The position numbers and the translations under genes are program-made. The notes below the pieces were generated by a model. The model made no database searches. It was not told the DNA's origin and saw only the letters and a program-made list of their open reading frames with translations. DNA of 64,000 nt. It comes from Vibrio cortegadensis (GTDB taxonomy: Bacteria; Pseudomonadota; Gammaproteobacteria; Enterobacterales; Vibrionaceae). The stretch covers positions 1,178,001-1,242,000 of the forward strand of contig NZ_AP025473.1 in assembly GCF_024347395.1 (NCBI RefSeq). The letters run 5' to 3'. Positions 20,221 through 29,080 of this stretch are shown here, piece by piece (positions within the stretch are counted from its first letter, which is position 1; the number at the start of each line of letters is the position of its first letter).

Positions 20221-21162
20221 CTAATGTGGATCAATATCTGACTCATTTATTTCATAAATCTGTTCAATAGTCATTTCGCTTAAACTTGATGTTGAGCAGT
20301 CCGCTAACCAGTGTTTGTACTGTCTTGCCAACGCTGACATCGAAACTCTGGCTTTCTGATTATTTCCGCCATACCTACCAAGCTCAAATCCGCAACTACG
20401 TAATATGGCTTTTATATAGCTTGTAGCATTGTACGTTTGCCCTGCTCCTCCATTCTTTGAGTATCTGATGTGAGGCGGAAAGTAGGTATCAAAAGTATCG
20501 TCATGCATACCCTCCAGCATTTCTACAACCGAGGATTTGTAAAGGAAGCATTTAGACTTATCCTCTTCAAAATCATAGCCATCAAACAAATGGTGATAGA
20601 GCAGTTTTGCTATGTGCTCTTTCTGTCTTGAATGTATACCGATCTTAGCAAGAGCATCTTTATTGAGCACAAAAGGAAAGTGAGCGAACAGTTCTCGATC
20701 GAAGTTATCATCAAACCGCACATGCCCTTCATTTACCTTATCCAGCTTATAAACCGTTTTGATATCGAACTTTTTCATTTGTGCTATGTCGATTGACGAT
20801 AGTGTGTTATTTCTCTGCTTTACTGCGAACTCATTTGATGAAATATCAACTGCATTGACTATCGCAGCCTGCTGCCTTGCTTTAAATTCAGCGTCAAAGT
20901 TGGCTTTCTCACTGCTGTTACCTCTGTGCGGTAAGTGTGGTCTTTTACAAAAGACCTCAAAGCCAAGCTTCTCCAATGTAAACCGTAGAGATAGAGCTAA
21001 ATGCTCATTCAATGTTTGTTGCTGACGTTTAAACTTCATGCTCTCATCGTATCGCTTACCTAGTTCTGAGTTGTAGCTGTAATTAATCTTGCAAGAATTT
21101 TGCCCGTCATCACACCAGAAATTATAAGTTTTGGCACATCGAAAACGTCTTGAGAAGTTAAC
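20221..21162 (-). pseudogene. 3' part of an IS-interrupted gene of unknown function
   Basis: The downstream half (about 313 residues) of a gene split by the IS630-type element at 21165-22261. Joining 22264 to 21162 through one copy of the TA target gives an uninterrupted frame across the junction (IFERYL then VNFSRRFRC). The restored gene has 1437 bases, or 478 residues. I do not recognise the family. This half has a basic helical stretch (KRQQQTLNEHLALSLRFTLE), a Cys-containing segment (CAKTYNFWCDDGQNSC) and a C-terminal acidic tail. The open frame from 21177 begins inside the IS and is not a real start. The gene ends 61 bases before the helicase-nuclease gene on the same strand, so it may have been its partner. 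Confidence 0.75.
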
Positions 21163-21164
21163 TA

Positions 21165-22261
21165 TACCCGTGATCATTGAAGGTGCTTGATTTTAGCCAA
21201 AATGAGGATCATGCTAGGTGACATGAAAATAACACTATCCAATGAACAAAAAATCACGCTGATTAACCAACACGATACGACTCGTGATGGGCGAGTGCGC
21301 GATCGCATCAAAGCCGTTATTCATGCCAGTAACGGGTGGAGTCCTGAAGAAATTGCCGATGCACTGCTTATCCATGAAACAACGGTTAGACAGCATCTCA
21401 AAGATTACTCACTGTCGAACAAGCTCAAGCCTGAAAATGGTGGTTCAAAAAGCTACCTATCTCAACAGCAAACCCAAAGCTTGATTTCACACCTAACCTC
21501 GCGCACCTATCATCATACGCGTGAGATTGTTGCTTATGTTTTTGCTGCTTACCGTGTGCAATATAGTGTTGCAGGAATGAACAAGTGGCTTCACCAAAAT
21601 GGTTTCAGCTACAAGATGCCCAAAGGCGTACCTCATAAGTTTGATGAAACCAAACAGAAAGCTTTTATTGAAGCTTATGAAGCGCTTAAAGCCAGCTGTA
21701 GTAAGGATGAGTCGATCCTATTTATTGATGCAGTCCATCCGACTCAAGCAACCAAAATATCGCATGGTTGGATACGAACAGGGCATGACAAGTCTGTTGA
21801 AACAACAGGAAGTCGAAGTCGCCTCAATCTCATTGGTGCTTTAAATCTTAACGACATTGGCGGGACTATTATTCATGATTACGAGACCATAAACAGTGAA
21901 AGCATTGTTCGCTTTTTCTGCCAAATTAGAGAGCGTTATCCATTAGAACACAAGCACCATATCATCTTAGATGGTGCGGGGTACCATCGTAGTGAACTAG
22001 TCAGAGATGCTGCTTTTGTCTTGAATATTGAGCTTCATTATCTTCCACCTTATAGTCCGAATCTAAATCCAATCGAGCGGCTTTGGAAGGTGATGAACGA
22101 ATATTCAAGGAACAACGTTTATTTTAAAACTAAACGGGAATTCAGAGAAGCCATCGAGAATTTTTGCATTGTGACTCTACCTGAGATCGCAGACTCTTTG
22201 ACGTCTCGAATAAATGATAATTTTCAAGTGCTCAAGCCCGCATCTTCAAGTTGATTGGGTA
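21165..22261 (+). mobile_element. IS630-family insertion sequence with TA target duplication
   Basis: About 1097 bp bounded by imperfect terminal inverted repeats. The left end reads TATACCCGTGATCATTGAAG from 21163; the right end, read inward, is TATACCCAATCAACTTGAAG from 22263. Both are then followed by TGC and TTGA blocks. The flanking TA on each side is the target duplication expected for IS630. The element carries one transposase gene with intact catalytic residues and interrupts a leftward gene without loss of sequence. Confidence 0.88.
21223..22254 (+). CDS. IS630-family transposase
   Basis: A DDE transposase of 343 residues. The N-terminal helix-turn-helix (WSPEEIADALLIHETTVRQHLKDY, read in two parts) is followed by the catalytic core: first Asp in LFIDAVHPTQ, second Asp in HHIILDGAGYHRS, and Glu in PPYSPNLNPIERLWK. 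The start is placed at ATG 21223 behind AGGTG; in-frame TTG 21187, ATG 21202 and ATG 21211 are alternatives. It looks intact and may be active. Confidence 0.9.
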   Translation: MKITLSNEQKITLINQHDTTRDGRVRDRIKAVIHASNGWSPEEIADALLIHETTVRQHLKDYSLSNKLKPENGGSKSYLSQQQTQSLISHLTSRTYHHTREIVAYVFAAYRVQYSVAGMNKWLHQNGFSYKMPKGVPHKFDETKQKAFIEAYEALKASCSKDESILFIDAVHPTQATKISHGWIRTGHDKSVETTGSRSRLNLIGALNLNDIGGTIIHDYETINSESIVRFFCQIRERYPLEHKHHIILDGAGYHRSELVRDAAFVLNIELHYLPPYSPNLNPIERLWKVMNEYSRNNVYFKTKREFREAIENFCIVTLPEIADSLTSRINDNFQVLKPASSS

Positions 22262-22263
22262 TA

Positions 22264-22756
22264 GATACCGCTCAAATATAGAGGCCAACGACAGATTGTC
22301 GGCTGGGATAAAAAAGAGCGTCAGATCTAACTGGCAAAGGTATTCAATAAGCTCAGCTTGATGGTCAAAATCTCTTATTCGGTAACCATGCTTCGGAGAG
22401 CCGCCTTCAACAACATCAGTCCTAAGGTATAACGTGTCATCATTTGTAAATGTAAACTCGATAAAGTCTGGCTCTAAAGTGTTGCTATGAGAGAAACTTT
22501 GCGAAAGATACTTATTAACTTCCTGCCTTTTGCTCAAATTGTGCGCTGGATAATAGAGCGTCACCTGCTGCTGTAAATCATCGCGAGAAACAACCTGATA
22601 TCCACTTGTGTGGCTTAGCGTTCTTTGCTCATAGAGCAGTTCTGCTAATGCTTTAAACACGGCAATTCTGTTTAGTTGATGTACATCAACAGGAAACTGT
22701 TCTAGTACCGCTTTTACATGCTCTTTATAATTCTTAAATGCTTGAGTTAAATCCAT
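22264..22756 (-). pseudogene. 5' part of the IS-interrupted gene of unknown function
   Basis: The upstream half (about 164 residues) of the gene cut by the IS630-type element, starting MDLTQAFKNYKEHVKAVLEQ. It is soluble-looking and mixed helix/strand, with no recognised domain. The open frame continues about 10 codons into the IS (ending NLKMRA), which is foreign. Excising the IS with one TA restores the frame into 21162. It lies 106 bases downstream of the phosphoesterase gene on the same strand, separated by a possible terminator. Confidence 0.72.
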
Positions 22757-22786
22757 GTTTTACCCATTACTTCTGCTTAAATCCAC

Positions 22787-22820
22787 TAAAAATCGCACCA
22801 CAATTGAAAAGATCTGGTGC
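22787..22820 (-). terminator. Possible terminator after the phosphoesterase gene
   Basis: On the minus strand GCACCA (22815-22820) can pair with TGGTGC (22795-22800) across a 14-base loop, followed by GATTTTTAG. The stem is short and the loop large, so this is tentative. Confidence 0.4.
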
Positions 22821-22862
22821 CTCTAATTTGCGAATGATTGCTTTAATAGCCTAATTACTGCG

Positions 22863-24572
22863 CTAGAACAAACCATCAAAATCATCTTTGACAGTCGGTC
22901 GCTGACATAGCCAAGCATTGACCAGTTTATGGGCGACTTGAGCACAAAGGTATTCACCTTTATCTCGCTCCATTCCTATAATATGACGCTCTACAAGGAG
23001 TAAATAAGCAGCAAGATTACTCATATCTCCTGCTTGTGCTAATTGCACGACTGCCGCTTCATAATTAACGTATTCATCCGCTAACTCCTCGTCGACAAAA
23101 CCCTCATAGACTCCAATAGGATCCCACTCTGTTAAAAGCACTTCACTGACCGTTTGAGAAAAAACCTCGTCAGCTTTTGGAGCCGATAGAGTAGAAAGCA
23201 TGGCATTTAGTAGCTGCGTAATTCCATGAGCAACAACCTTACCGCTGTTCAGTTCTTCGGCACAAGCAAAGCCATGCACATCGATGAGTTCATTCGGTGA
23301 CTCATCCCAACCAGGCAAATAAGCGTGATAGCCTACTAATGGGTGATTGCCTTTCGCCGCATTAAAATCAACACACACCACCTGTTCACTTAAACACTCT
23401 GGAAACGGTGTCGGTGCTAAAGTGTAATTGCCCACAACTACAGGAAATAATAGCGACTGGCGATTAAATAGCTTGGCAGAACGTTCTAACTTAGCATTTG
23501 GGATAACATCACCTTGCCCTGTTGGTACCACAGCTAAATCGCGATAACTCTCTACGCAATCTTCATCTTTCCACCAAGCCGCACGAATATGGTGTCGCTC
23601 TATGCCGTTTTTATCATAAAAGCTACAACCATTCGGAAGACTCACTTCAGGGCCTTTCAACAAGGTTTCGATCAAGCCATACAGTTCGTGATCTGGGTTG
23701 AACGCATTCGGCCAATGTTCTAATTTTAGGGAACGATCGGCATTGAGGTACACATTCAAACGCGCAATGCTCTCTTCATGCCAACAGGCGTGAATGGCGC
23801 GAATGTCGCCGCAATTGAGATAGAAAGGCAAGGCCATAAACCACTCAACCCATTCTTTATGTAATGCCGAATCTTCGCCTATCTGAGCTAGAAAGTGAGC
23901 ATGTTGTTTTTGATTTCCGGCTTTGCTGCGATCGCGAAGATACTTACCGTTAGCATCTTTTAAATACCACCCCACTGCATTAAATTCGTGATTGCCTAAT
24001 AGGCAAAGCGCTTGTTTGTTGTCGACTAGGCTTTTAACCAAGTTCAATGCAGCGATATGATCCGTTGCTGAGTCTGGGCTGTTATCAATGAGGTCGCCAA
24101 TAAATACAAGAGTTGTATCAGAATCATTGCCATCTTCTGGTAACCCTTGGCTATCGAGTAGCGCATGTAGTTTGTCTTGTTGGGCATGGAGATCGCCAAT
24201 AAACAACAAGTTTTCTAATTGATTTTCATGTTTAAACTGCAAACCCTGCTCTAACTGCAGGCAGCGCTGCTCAAGCGTTGGACGCATGACCTCTTGCCAG
24301 TAACGTATATGAAGCAGCCCACCCGACATTCCGCCTTGATTAAGTGACTCTATATAGACTTCATCTATAGAGGATTGATCAGATGCACCTTGCTCAATGA
24401 GCTCTGCCACATGGTCATCTACCCATTTGAGCAAACCTGCGGCCGTGTAGCTATTGCCAGTAGCGCTTAACTGAGTTGGTAAGGTGTGCCATAACGCGCT
24501 GTTACCACGCAGGCCATATTGTGTGAGTTCACTGAACAGAGTTGCGATGTATTTGGTTTCAATCAAAGCCAA
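22863..24572 (-). CDS. Calcineurin-like metallophosphoesterase
   Basis: A 569-residue protein with the metallophosphatase signature: GDLH (residues 126-129), GDLID (159-163) and GNHE (193-196). These are the metal ligands of the PPP/ApaH-like family. A later His in RAIHACWHEE fits another metal ligand. About 120 residues before and 300 after the catalytic core are not recognised. The N-terminal segment (LTQYGLRGNSALWHTLP) may be a recognition domain. Substrates in the family include phosphoproteins, dinucleoside polyphosphates and RNA ends; none can be chosen here. A defence role is only inferred from the location. Confidence 0.8.
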   Translation of the reverse strand: MALIETKYIATLFSELTQYGLRGNSALWHTLPTQLSATGNSYTAAGLLKWVDDHVAELIEQGASDQSSIDEVYIESLNQGGMSGGLLHIRYWQEVMRPTLEQRCLQLEQGLQFKHENQLENLLFIGDLHAQQDKLHALLDSQGLPEDGNDSDTTLVFIGDLIDNSPDSATDHIAALNLVKSLVDNKQALCLLGNHEFNAVGWYLKDANGKYLRDRSKAGNQKQHAHFLAQIGEDSALHKEWVEWFMALPFYLNCGDIRAIHACWHEESIARLNVYLNADRSLKLEHWPNAFNPDHELYGLIETLLKGPEVSLPNGCSFYDKNGIERHHIRAAWWKDEDCVESYRDLAVVPTGQGDVIPNAKLERSAKLFNRQSLLFPVVVGNYTLAPTPFPECLSEQVVCVDFNAAKGNHPLVGYHAYLPGWDESPNELIDVHGFACAEELNSGKVVAHGITQLLNAMLSTLSAPKADEVFSQTVSEVLLTEWDPIGVYEGFVDEELADEYVNYEAAVVQLAQAGDMSNLAAYLLLVERHIIGMERDKGEYLCAQVAHKLVNAWLCQRPTVKDDFDGLF

Positions 24573-24717
24573 GGAATGCTCCTACTACTGACGTTGTTTT
24601 TTAAAGACACTATTTTTAAAAACATTGTTTCTTAATGACGTTACGCATTGTTGAATTTATTATTGTATAACGAGATAAAATCACTGTGTACTCATTCTTT
24701 GATGAGTGAGCTTTTTG

Positions 24718-25017
24718 TTATTGAGCGATTTTGTTCTGGCAATATTGCCAACTGCTGATAAGCCCATCAACATTGTCGATGCCGACATTACCGCCGTATG
24801 GTTCAACCCCCATGTCAAAACGACGTAAGTTCACTTTTTCCTGGTATTCTTCGCTCATTGGGTTTCCACCGCGATTTCTGGCTCTCACTTCTACGTTACT
24901 ATCGTAGAGATGGTCGTACTCTTCTGGGAATAGTTCACTGTGCAGGTCTTGCAGTGGGCGGTCTTTGTCCATAATGGATTTTAATAGGGCTTTATTGGCT
25001 CTTTTTTTATTGCTCAT
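24718..25017 (-). CDS. Small protein of unknown function
   Basis: A 99-residue, highly charged protein with no hydrophobic segment. The ATG at 25017 is preferred over the GTG one codon upstream because AAGGAG lies 5 bases before it. Recognisable features are a basic N-terminus (SNKKRANKALLKSIM), ELFPEEYDHLY and a Gly/Asn-rich part (RNRGGNPMSEEYQEKVN). Not recognised. It stands alone on the minus strand between the hsdS remnant and the phosphoesterase gene, with a weak hairpin (24690-24707) after its stop. Confidence 0.65.
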   Translation of the reverse strand: MSNKKRANKALLKSIMDKDRPLQDLHSELFPEEYDHLYDSNVEVRARNRGGNPMSEEYQEKVNLRRFDMGVEPYGGNVGIDNVDGLISSWQYCQNKIAQ

Positions 25018-25114
25018 CACAACTCCTTGTATTACTTCGGTAAACAGATTTTGTTTTTATGAGATGTTCAGTTTACTCAAACCTGATGCTTTTTAATGTT
25101 AATAAGCTTACAAA

Positions 25115-25141
25115 CTAAAAAGCACGCCTCTCAGCGTGCTT
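25115..25141 (-). terminator. Strong rho-independent terminator after the hsdS remnant
   Basis: On the minus strand AAGCACGC, a 6-base loop and GCGTGCTT form a perfect 8-bp stem (25120-25141), followed by TTTTTAG. It sits 14 bases after the stop of the hsdS remnant, where a type I operon would end. Confidence 0.85.
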
Positions 25142-25154
25142 ATAGATTTATCAA

Positions 25155-25538
25155 TCAGCCTTTATCAGCGGCCTCTTTGCGAGCCTCGGCAATGCGCTCT
25201 AGCAGTTTGTCGGCGGGTTCATCGTTTGTGTCTTGCGCCACCAGCTCACCTCGGAAGGCTTTTGCCAAAATGCTTTGGGTTAGGTTGTCTACCCTCGCCT
25301 GCGCTTTCTTCACTTGTGCTTCGATGGTGTCAGCGAAAGCGAAGTATTGATCGACTAGGCGGACGATTTCTTTTTGTTCTCCTAAAGGAGAGATTGGCAC
25401 AGATGTCTGCCTTATTTGAGTCATCGATAATGAAGGCTGCGCGGCGCCTTTCGATTGACTAAGTAAGTTTTTAAATCCTCCATTAGACTTAAATAGAAAC
25501 TCTATATATCGTTCATCAACATTCGTATATAAACAAAC
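25155..25538 (-). pseudogene. hsdS 3' remnant (type I specificity subunit)
   Basis: This encodes only the end of a type I specificity subunit: part of a target-recognition domain (ERYIEFLFKSNGGFKNLLSQ), the GEQKEIVRLVDQYFAFAD linker, and the conserved coiled-coil spacer up to DEPADKLLERIAEARKE. The frame is open back to 25538, where a TGA interrupts; the sequence before it (GEFV) continues in another frame, so there is also a frameshift. The last 75 codons are about 93% identical in DNA, by eye, to the end of the intact hsdS at 45429-46835 in the same orientation. A functional specificity subunit needs two recognition domains, so this copy is dead unless it acts as a donor for recombination. 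Confidence 0.85.
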
Positions 25539-25552
25539 TCACCAGCTTCTAA

Positions 25553-25678
25553 TCAAAAACCGAATAGAAACGTCGGATCTTCCTCAAGCTTATCCCAACT
25601 CTGCACGCCCTCTCCTGCAATTTGAACTCCAGAAAACGGGGCGAACAGCGGTGTCCCATCACCTTGAATTTTTACCTA
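25553..25678 (-). pseudogene. Short C-terminal remnant of an unidentified gene
   Basis: Between stop codons, a 41-codon minus-strand stretch reads VKIQGDGTPLFAPFSGVQ, then IAGEGVQSWDKLEEDPTFL. It has no start codon or ribosome site and looks like the C-terminus of a larger protein left behind by rearrangement next to the hsdS remnant. The family is not recognised. Confidence 0.35.
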
Positions 25679-25784
25679 TTGTATTGTCATATGCGCTAAA
25701 CCCTTGTTTGTTCAGACGCTATAATAAAAGTTAGATAATTCAGATTGGTATTTTTAAGCTTATGAACTCGCTCATAAACTGTAA

Positions 25785-26213
25785 TTAATGCACTTCAAAA
25801 CCTTCTGCCGCTGGCTCACCTTGATATAAGCTCTCAGATATCATTCTATCGAACTCATCGGCATCAACATCGAACAAGCTCCAAAATGTGTTGAACGACT
25901 CTCTAGAATAAGAAAATAGATACAGAGCACTCATTGTGACGAGATCACCGTCGTCCGTATGAGACAAGATTGACTTACAGACAGATAACTCTGAATTCAA
26001 TAAGTTAATTTTCGTGTCATTTAGATCTGATTCATTAACACCTAACGAATAGTACATAGAGACTCGAGCAGTATAGTTAGTCGATGACACACTAATTCGG
26101 CGCTCCGTCATTGGGTTATCGAGTACCAGACTATCGTCATCACTTAATTCAGAGTTCAGAATGAAATGATTAAACTCTAAATGTTCAACTATAGATTGTA
26201 CTTGTGGAATCAT
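25785..26213 (-). CDS. Small acidic protein, last gene of the GTPase/lipase operon
   Basis: A 142-residue protein. ATG at 26213 is chosen because GAGG lies 6 bases upstream, inside the end of the preceding gene; a TTG at 26225 would overlap that stop codon. The protein is acidic and mixed alpha/beta (FNHFILNSELSDDDSLVLDN, then YTARVSMYYSLGV, then FSYSRESFNTFWSLFDVD). The overall look resembles YbjN/type III-chaperone-like folds, but this is an impression, not an identification. Tight coupling to the hydrolase gene implies a shared job, perhaps as inhibitor or chaperone of the lipase. Confidence 0.65.
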   Translation of the reverse strand: MIPQVQSIVEHLEFNHFILNSELSDDDSLVLDNPMTERRISVSSTNYTARVSMYYSLGVNESDLNDTKINLLNSELSVCKSILSHTDDGDLVTMSALYLFSYSRESFNTFWSLFDVDADEFDRMISESLYQGEPAAEGFEVH

Positions 26214-26221
26214 TTCGTACC

Positions 26222-27148
26222 TCAATAACTGATATGTAGCATTGCTAACTTATCCTTTTCCAACAGGCTAAGTTCGCTTTTTAAGTATTGGCCGAGTTCT
26301 TTTTGTTTAAACTCTGTGTGGCCTTGAGCGTATTTTGTTACGTCTAGATTGAGCGTGTGGCAGTGAAGATCCATCACAGGACTTAACCCTGCGGGCTCAT
26401 GGTCCCATAAGGTCCCTAATTTGTAGGAACTTTTTAAGACATAGTCCTTTTGGGACGTGCAATTGATTAGCTTTAAGTTGTCATTCCTATCAAGAATAGC
26501 TTGCCACTGTTCATCTTCACTTGAGACAGCGCCAGCGAAAATATAAGCAACCGAAACTAGATTACGTGCCGTTAACTCATTTAAAGTATGCCTGACTATA
26601 CGCCCACCCAACGAGTGACCCATTAAAATGCAGTTTTCATACGCTGACTGCTGCTCTAGATAGCTCGCAAACCCTCTTCCGACATGACGAGTTTCGTGAA
26701 AGCACGTTTTCCAATGTCCCGCGACTTTATCGACAACAACTGCGCCCACGCTACTTGCTATACCTAGAATGCTACTACGTGCAGCAACCATTGCAGCAAA
26801 ACCAAGCTTTCCGTTACTTGATGCTGGTATATTTGGTACCGCACCTTTATCAAAAACCATATCGGTTAAATTGCCTGCTTTCCAATCAACACGAATAACT
26901 TTATTGGTTGGATAAAGCTCATCAACCACTTCTAACCAATCTTTTGAGCATTTACTGTTTTCAGATAGAAATCCGTTGATGATAAACACAACAGGAAGCT
27001 TGCCTTCACGTACTTGAACAAGTTCACAAGATTCTTCATCTCGTGGTTCTAAGTCCTGTGCACTTGGCTCGGTTAATGAATCCTTGAGGCTTTTGAGCAG
27101 AGGGTTAATGTCAAAACTAGGCAATGACGCTTTGAATTTGTTAAACAT
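26222..27148 (-). CDS. DUF726-like alpha/beta hydrolase (putative lipase effector)
   Basis: A 308-residue serine hydrolase: VVFIINGFLSE begins the fold, GHSLGGR (about residue 185) is the nucleophile elbow with catalytic Ser, AYIFAGAVSSEDEQW follows, and a late His (HTLNLDVTKYAQGH) is available. The pattern matches the DUF726 family of lipase-like hydrolases. A glycine/alanine-rich hydrophobic stretch (about residues 112-145; LGFAAMVAARSSILGIASSV) could touch membrane. It starts 2 bases after a 31-codon membrane peptide gene and lies downstream of two dynamin-like GTPases. In this setting a phospholipase activity controlled by the GTPases is a reasonable inference, not shown. Confidence 0.75.
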   Translation of the reverse strand: MFNKFKASLPSFDINPLLKSLKDSLTEPSAQDLEPRDEESCELVQVREGKLPVVFIINGFLSENSKCSKDWLEVVDELYPTNKVIRVDWKAGNLTDMVFDKGAVPNIPASSNGKLGFAAMVAARSSILGIASSVGAVVVDKVAGHWKTCFHETRHVGRGFASYLEQQSAYENCILMGHSLGGRIVRHTLNELTARNLVSVAYIFAGAVSSEDEQWQAILDRNDNLKLINCTSQKDYVLKSSYKLGTLWDHEPAGLSPVMDLHCHTLNLDVTKYAQGHTEFKQKELGQYLKSELSLLEKDKLAMLHISY

Positions 27149-27150
27149 AA

Positions 27151-27246
27151 CTATTTACCCTTGATTACTTTACGAGCTTTGAACGCAGTGGAAATGACAC
27201 CCACAAGGAACATAATGAATACAAATAGGATAAGGAAGTTGATCAT
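27151..27246 (-). CDS. 31-residue single-span membrane peptide
   Basis: A small gene too short for ordinary ORF calling. ATG at 27246 to TAG at 27151 encodes 31 residues: a hydrophobic span (MINFLILFVFIMFLVGVIST) followed by a basic tail (FKARKVIKGK). That is an N-out/C-in single transmembrane peptide by the positive-inside rule. The stop is 2 bases before the hydrolase ATG, and AAGGG inside its last codons serves as that gene's ribosome site, which supports translation coupling. No strong ribosome site of its own was seen. It could be a membrane anchor or regulator for the lipase or the GTPases; the function is inferred only from position. Confidence 0.6.
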   Translation of the reverse strand: MINFLILFVFIMFLVGVISTAFKARKVIKGK

Positions 27247-27364
27247 ATTTATTGGTCACTTAAGCAAATGAATTGTAGTAAACTGTCAATACAGCTTTAC
27301 TCTATTTCGAGCCTTCAAATCGATAACCTGAGCGACTAAACTTTTTAGCCGCTCATCGTTTGAA

Positions 27365-29080
27365 TCAAGCCTCTAATGAAGAGAGACCCTGTAATTCTTT
27401 ATTTAAGTTTTCAGCTTGAACCTTCCATGAATGAAAGCTCTGTTGTTGCAGTTTGTTTCGAGTTAGGTTTTCACCTAGTTCATCTACTCGTAGCTTTAAC
27501 GAAACATATTCACTAAAGAAGTTATCTTTAAACTCTTCCGCATTGATGATATTCAGCAAATCTTTGCGCTGAAGTTCAAAGTTACTAACCATCTGCTTAA
27601 TTGTTTCTTTGAATTTCTCTTCACGTTTGTACTGCTCGTAAGAATCCCAAACTTCAATCGCAACACCAATAACAACTAATGCTCCATTGACTCCTTTAGC
27701 CATATTGACTGCTCCCCAGGGCTTGAACTTCATATGCTTTGCAATATCGAACCCAAATGTCTTAGCTACGGAGACTACTCCATCACGAGCTGACAATACT
27801 GTATTTCCATTTATCAGATTACCACTCAACGTGTGCTTCAGTCCTTGTGATCCCAGCGACTTCAGAGTTGTATTAAAATGGTTCACCTCGTTGTCAAAAC
27901 CAATTTGCATACGTTCAATATCTAAACTAATCGAGCTCATTTGGCGACTGAACTCATTTTGTAGGTTGCTTGCCAAAATAACGCCTTCAGAACCAATTTC
28001 TCTTTCATAGAATTCGCCAAACGTATCCAAACTACAGCCCTTAACTTGAAGGATAAGATCTGAGAAATATTGAGTAACAAACTGTCGCAATCTTACTTGA
28101 GTTTCACCAATTTCCTGGTTCGTTTGTGCAAGTTGATCTCTCAAACGACTATCAAGCATTTCTAACTTAGTAACTTCTTCAGATACCTTTCTATCTGCCT
28201 CAACTGCAATGGGCAATTGTTTGTTCATCACATCACGGATGACACTTGTCTGCATCTCAATCGCAAGACTCTCAAATCCACCCTGACTTTGGATTTTTCG
28301 CTCTGTAGCATCCTGCAACTTAGATATATGTGACAATGCTTTAAACTCTTCACGATTGTTTAGCCAATACTCCATGCCTTGTTCAAATGGATTAGCAGCT
28401 ACAGCAACTATCGATAAGTCACCCAGCTCGCGTTTGCTCAAGCTAAGCATATCACTCAATCGACCCTGTACGTTTTCTCGCTTAATCTCCAAATTTTCGT
28501 TGTAGTCTTCTTCATCCTCAACATCAGCCACTTCATCAAAACGACTAAGGACGAACACAGTTCGAGGTAATAAATCCAATGTTCTGAATAGCCATTGTAA
28601 GTCTTCCTGATGGCTTTCCTTGATCGGATTTGTAGAATTCATTACATAAAGCACTAAGTGCGCCTCACTCACATGCTTTTTAGTTATGTCTTTGTATTTC
28701 TCTACTAAATTTGTATCAGCATTAATTTGCTCTTTAAAACCGAATAGTCCAGGTGTGTCGACAAGAACGAAGTCGTTTTCAATATCATATACTTTCACCT
28801 CATTAGACGATTCTTGATGGCTGATGTTCATGCTCGATTTATCTAGCTTCTCCATCCAAGCTGATGCAATAGAAGTTTTTCCTTCAGAAAATCCGCCAAT
28901 CAATGCAACCTTTAACTTGTTATTCGTTACATGGGCTTTAGCCTTCGCTAATTTAGTTGCTAATGATGGTTCAATGTCGACACCAACCTCATATCCTTGT
29001 GACAAAAAGGCTGAAAGTTTGTCTAAAAGGGCAATCAGTTGAGACTGTTGCTCCTTGAAACTATTTAATGTGGAATTCAC
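27365..29080 (-). CDS. Dynamin-like GTPase (LeoA/Eleos-like), second of a pair
   Basis: A 571-residue GTPase. The P-loop GGFSEGKTS is at residues 62-70, G3 DTPGLFG at about 108, and SRFDE replaces the usual NKxD at G4. Long helices follow (about 250-400), then a hydrophobic glycine-rich segment (about 455-485; VNGALVVIGVAIEVWD) and a C-terminal coiled coil. This is the plan of bacterial dynamin-like proteins that remodel or sense membranes, including LeoA of the Eleos defence system. The gene overlaps the end of the larger upstream GTPase gene by 4 bases (ATGA), so the two are translationally coupled. Assignment to LeoA rather than LeoBC rests on size and order only. Confidence 0.72.
   Translation of the reverse strand: MNSTLNSFKEQQSQLIALLDKLSAFLSQGYEVGVDIEPSLATKLAKAKAHVTNNKLKVALIGGFSEGKTSIASAWMEKLDKSSMNISHQESSNEVKVYDIENDFVLVDTPGLFGFKEQINADTNLVEKYKDITKKHVSEAHLVLYVMNSTNPIKESHQEDLQWLFRTLDLLPRTVFVLSRFDEVADVEDEEDYNENLEIKRENVQGRLSDMLSLSKRELGDLSIVAVAANPFEQGMEYWLNNREEFKALSHISKLQDATERKIQSQGGFESLAIEMQTSVIRDVMNKQLPIAVEADRKVSEEVTKLEMLDSRLRDQLAQTNQEIGETQVRLRQFVTQYFSDLILQVKGCSLDTFGEFYEREIGSEGVILASNLQNEFSRQMSSISLDIERMQIGFDNEVNHFNTTLKSLGSQGLKHTLSGNLINGNTVLSARDGVVSVAKTFGFDIAKHMKFKPWGAVNMAKGVNGALVVIGVAIEVWDSYEQYKREEKFKETIKQMVSNFELQRKDLLNIINAEEFKDNFFSEYVSLKLRVDELGENLTRNKLQQQSFHSWKVQAENLNKELQGLSSLEA

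Noticed and set aside
21177..21187. Two divergent starts close together at the IS left end, suggesting a divergent promoter
   Set aside because: The leftward start is created by the IS end inside an interrupted gene and is not native.
22232..22263. Extension of the 5' half-gene into the IS, giving a 174-residue protein
   Set aside because: The last 10 codons belong to the IS end; the native frame resumes at 21162.
24690..24707. Six-base hairpin ACTCAT/ATGAGT as terminator of the 99-aa gene
   Set aside because: The minus-strand side has no T tract directly after the stem.
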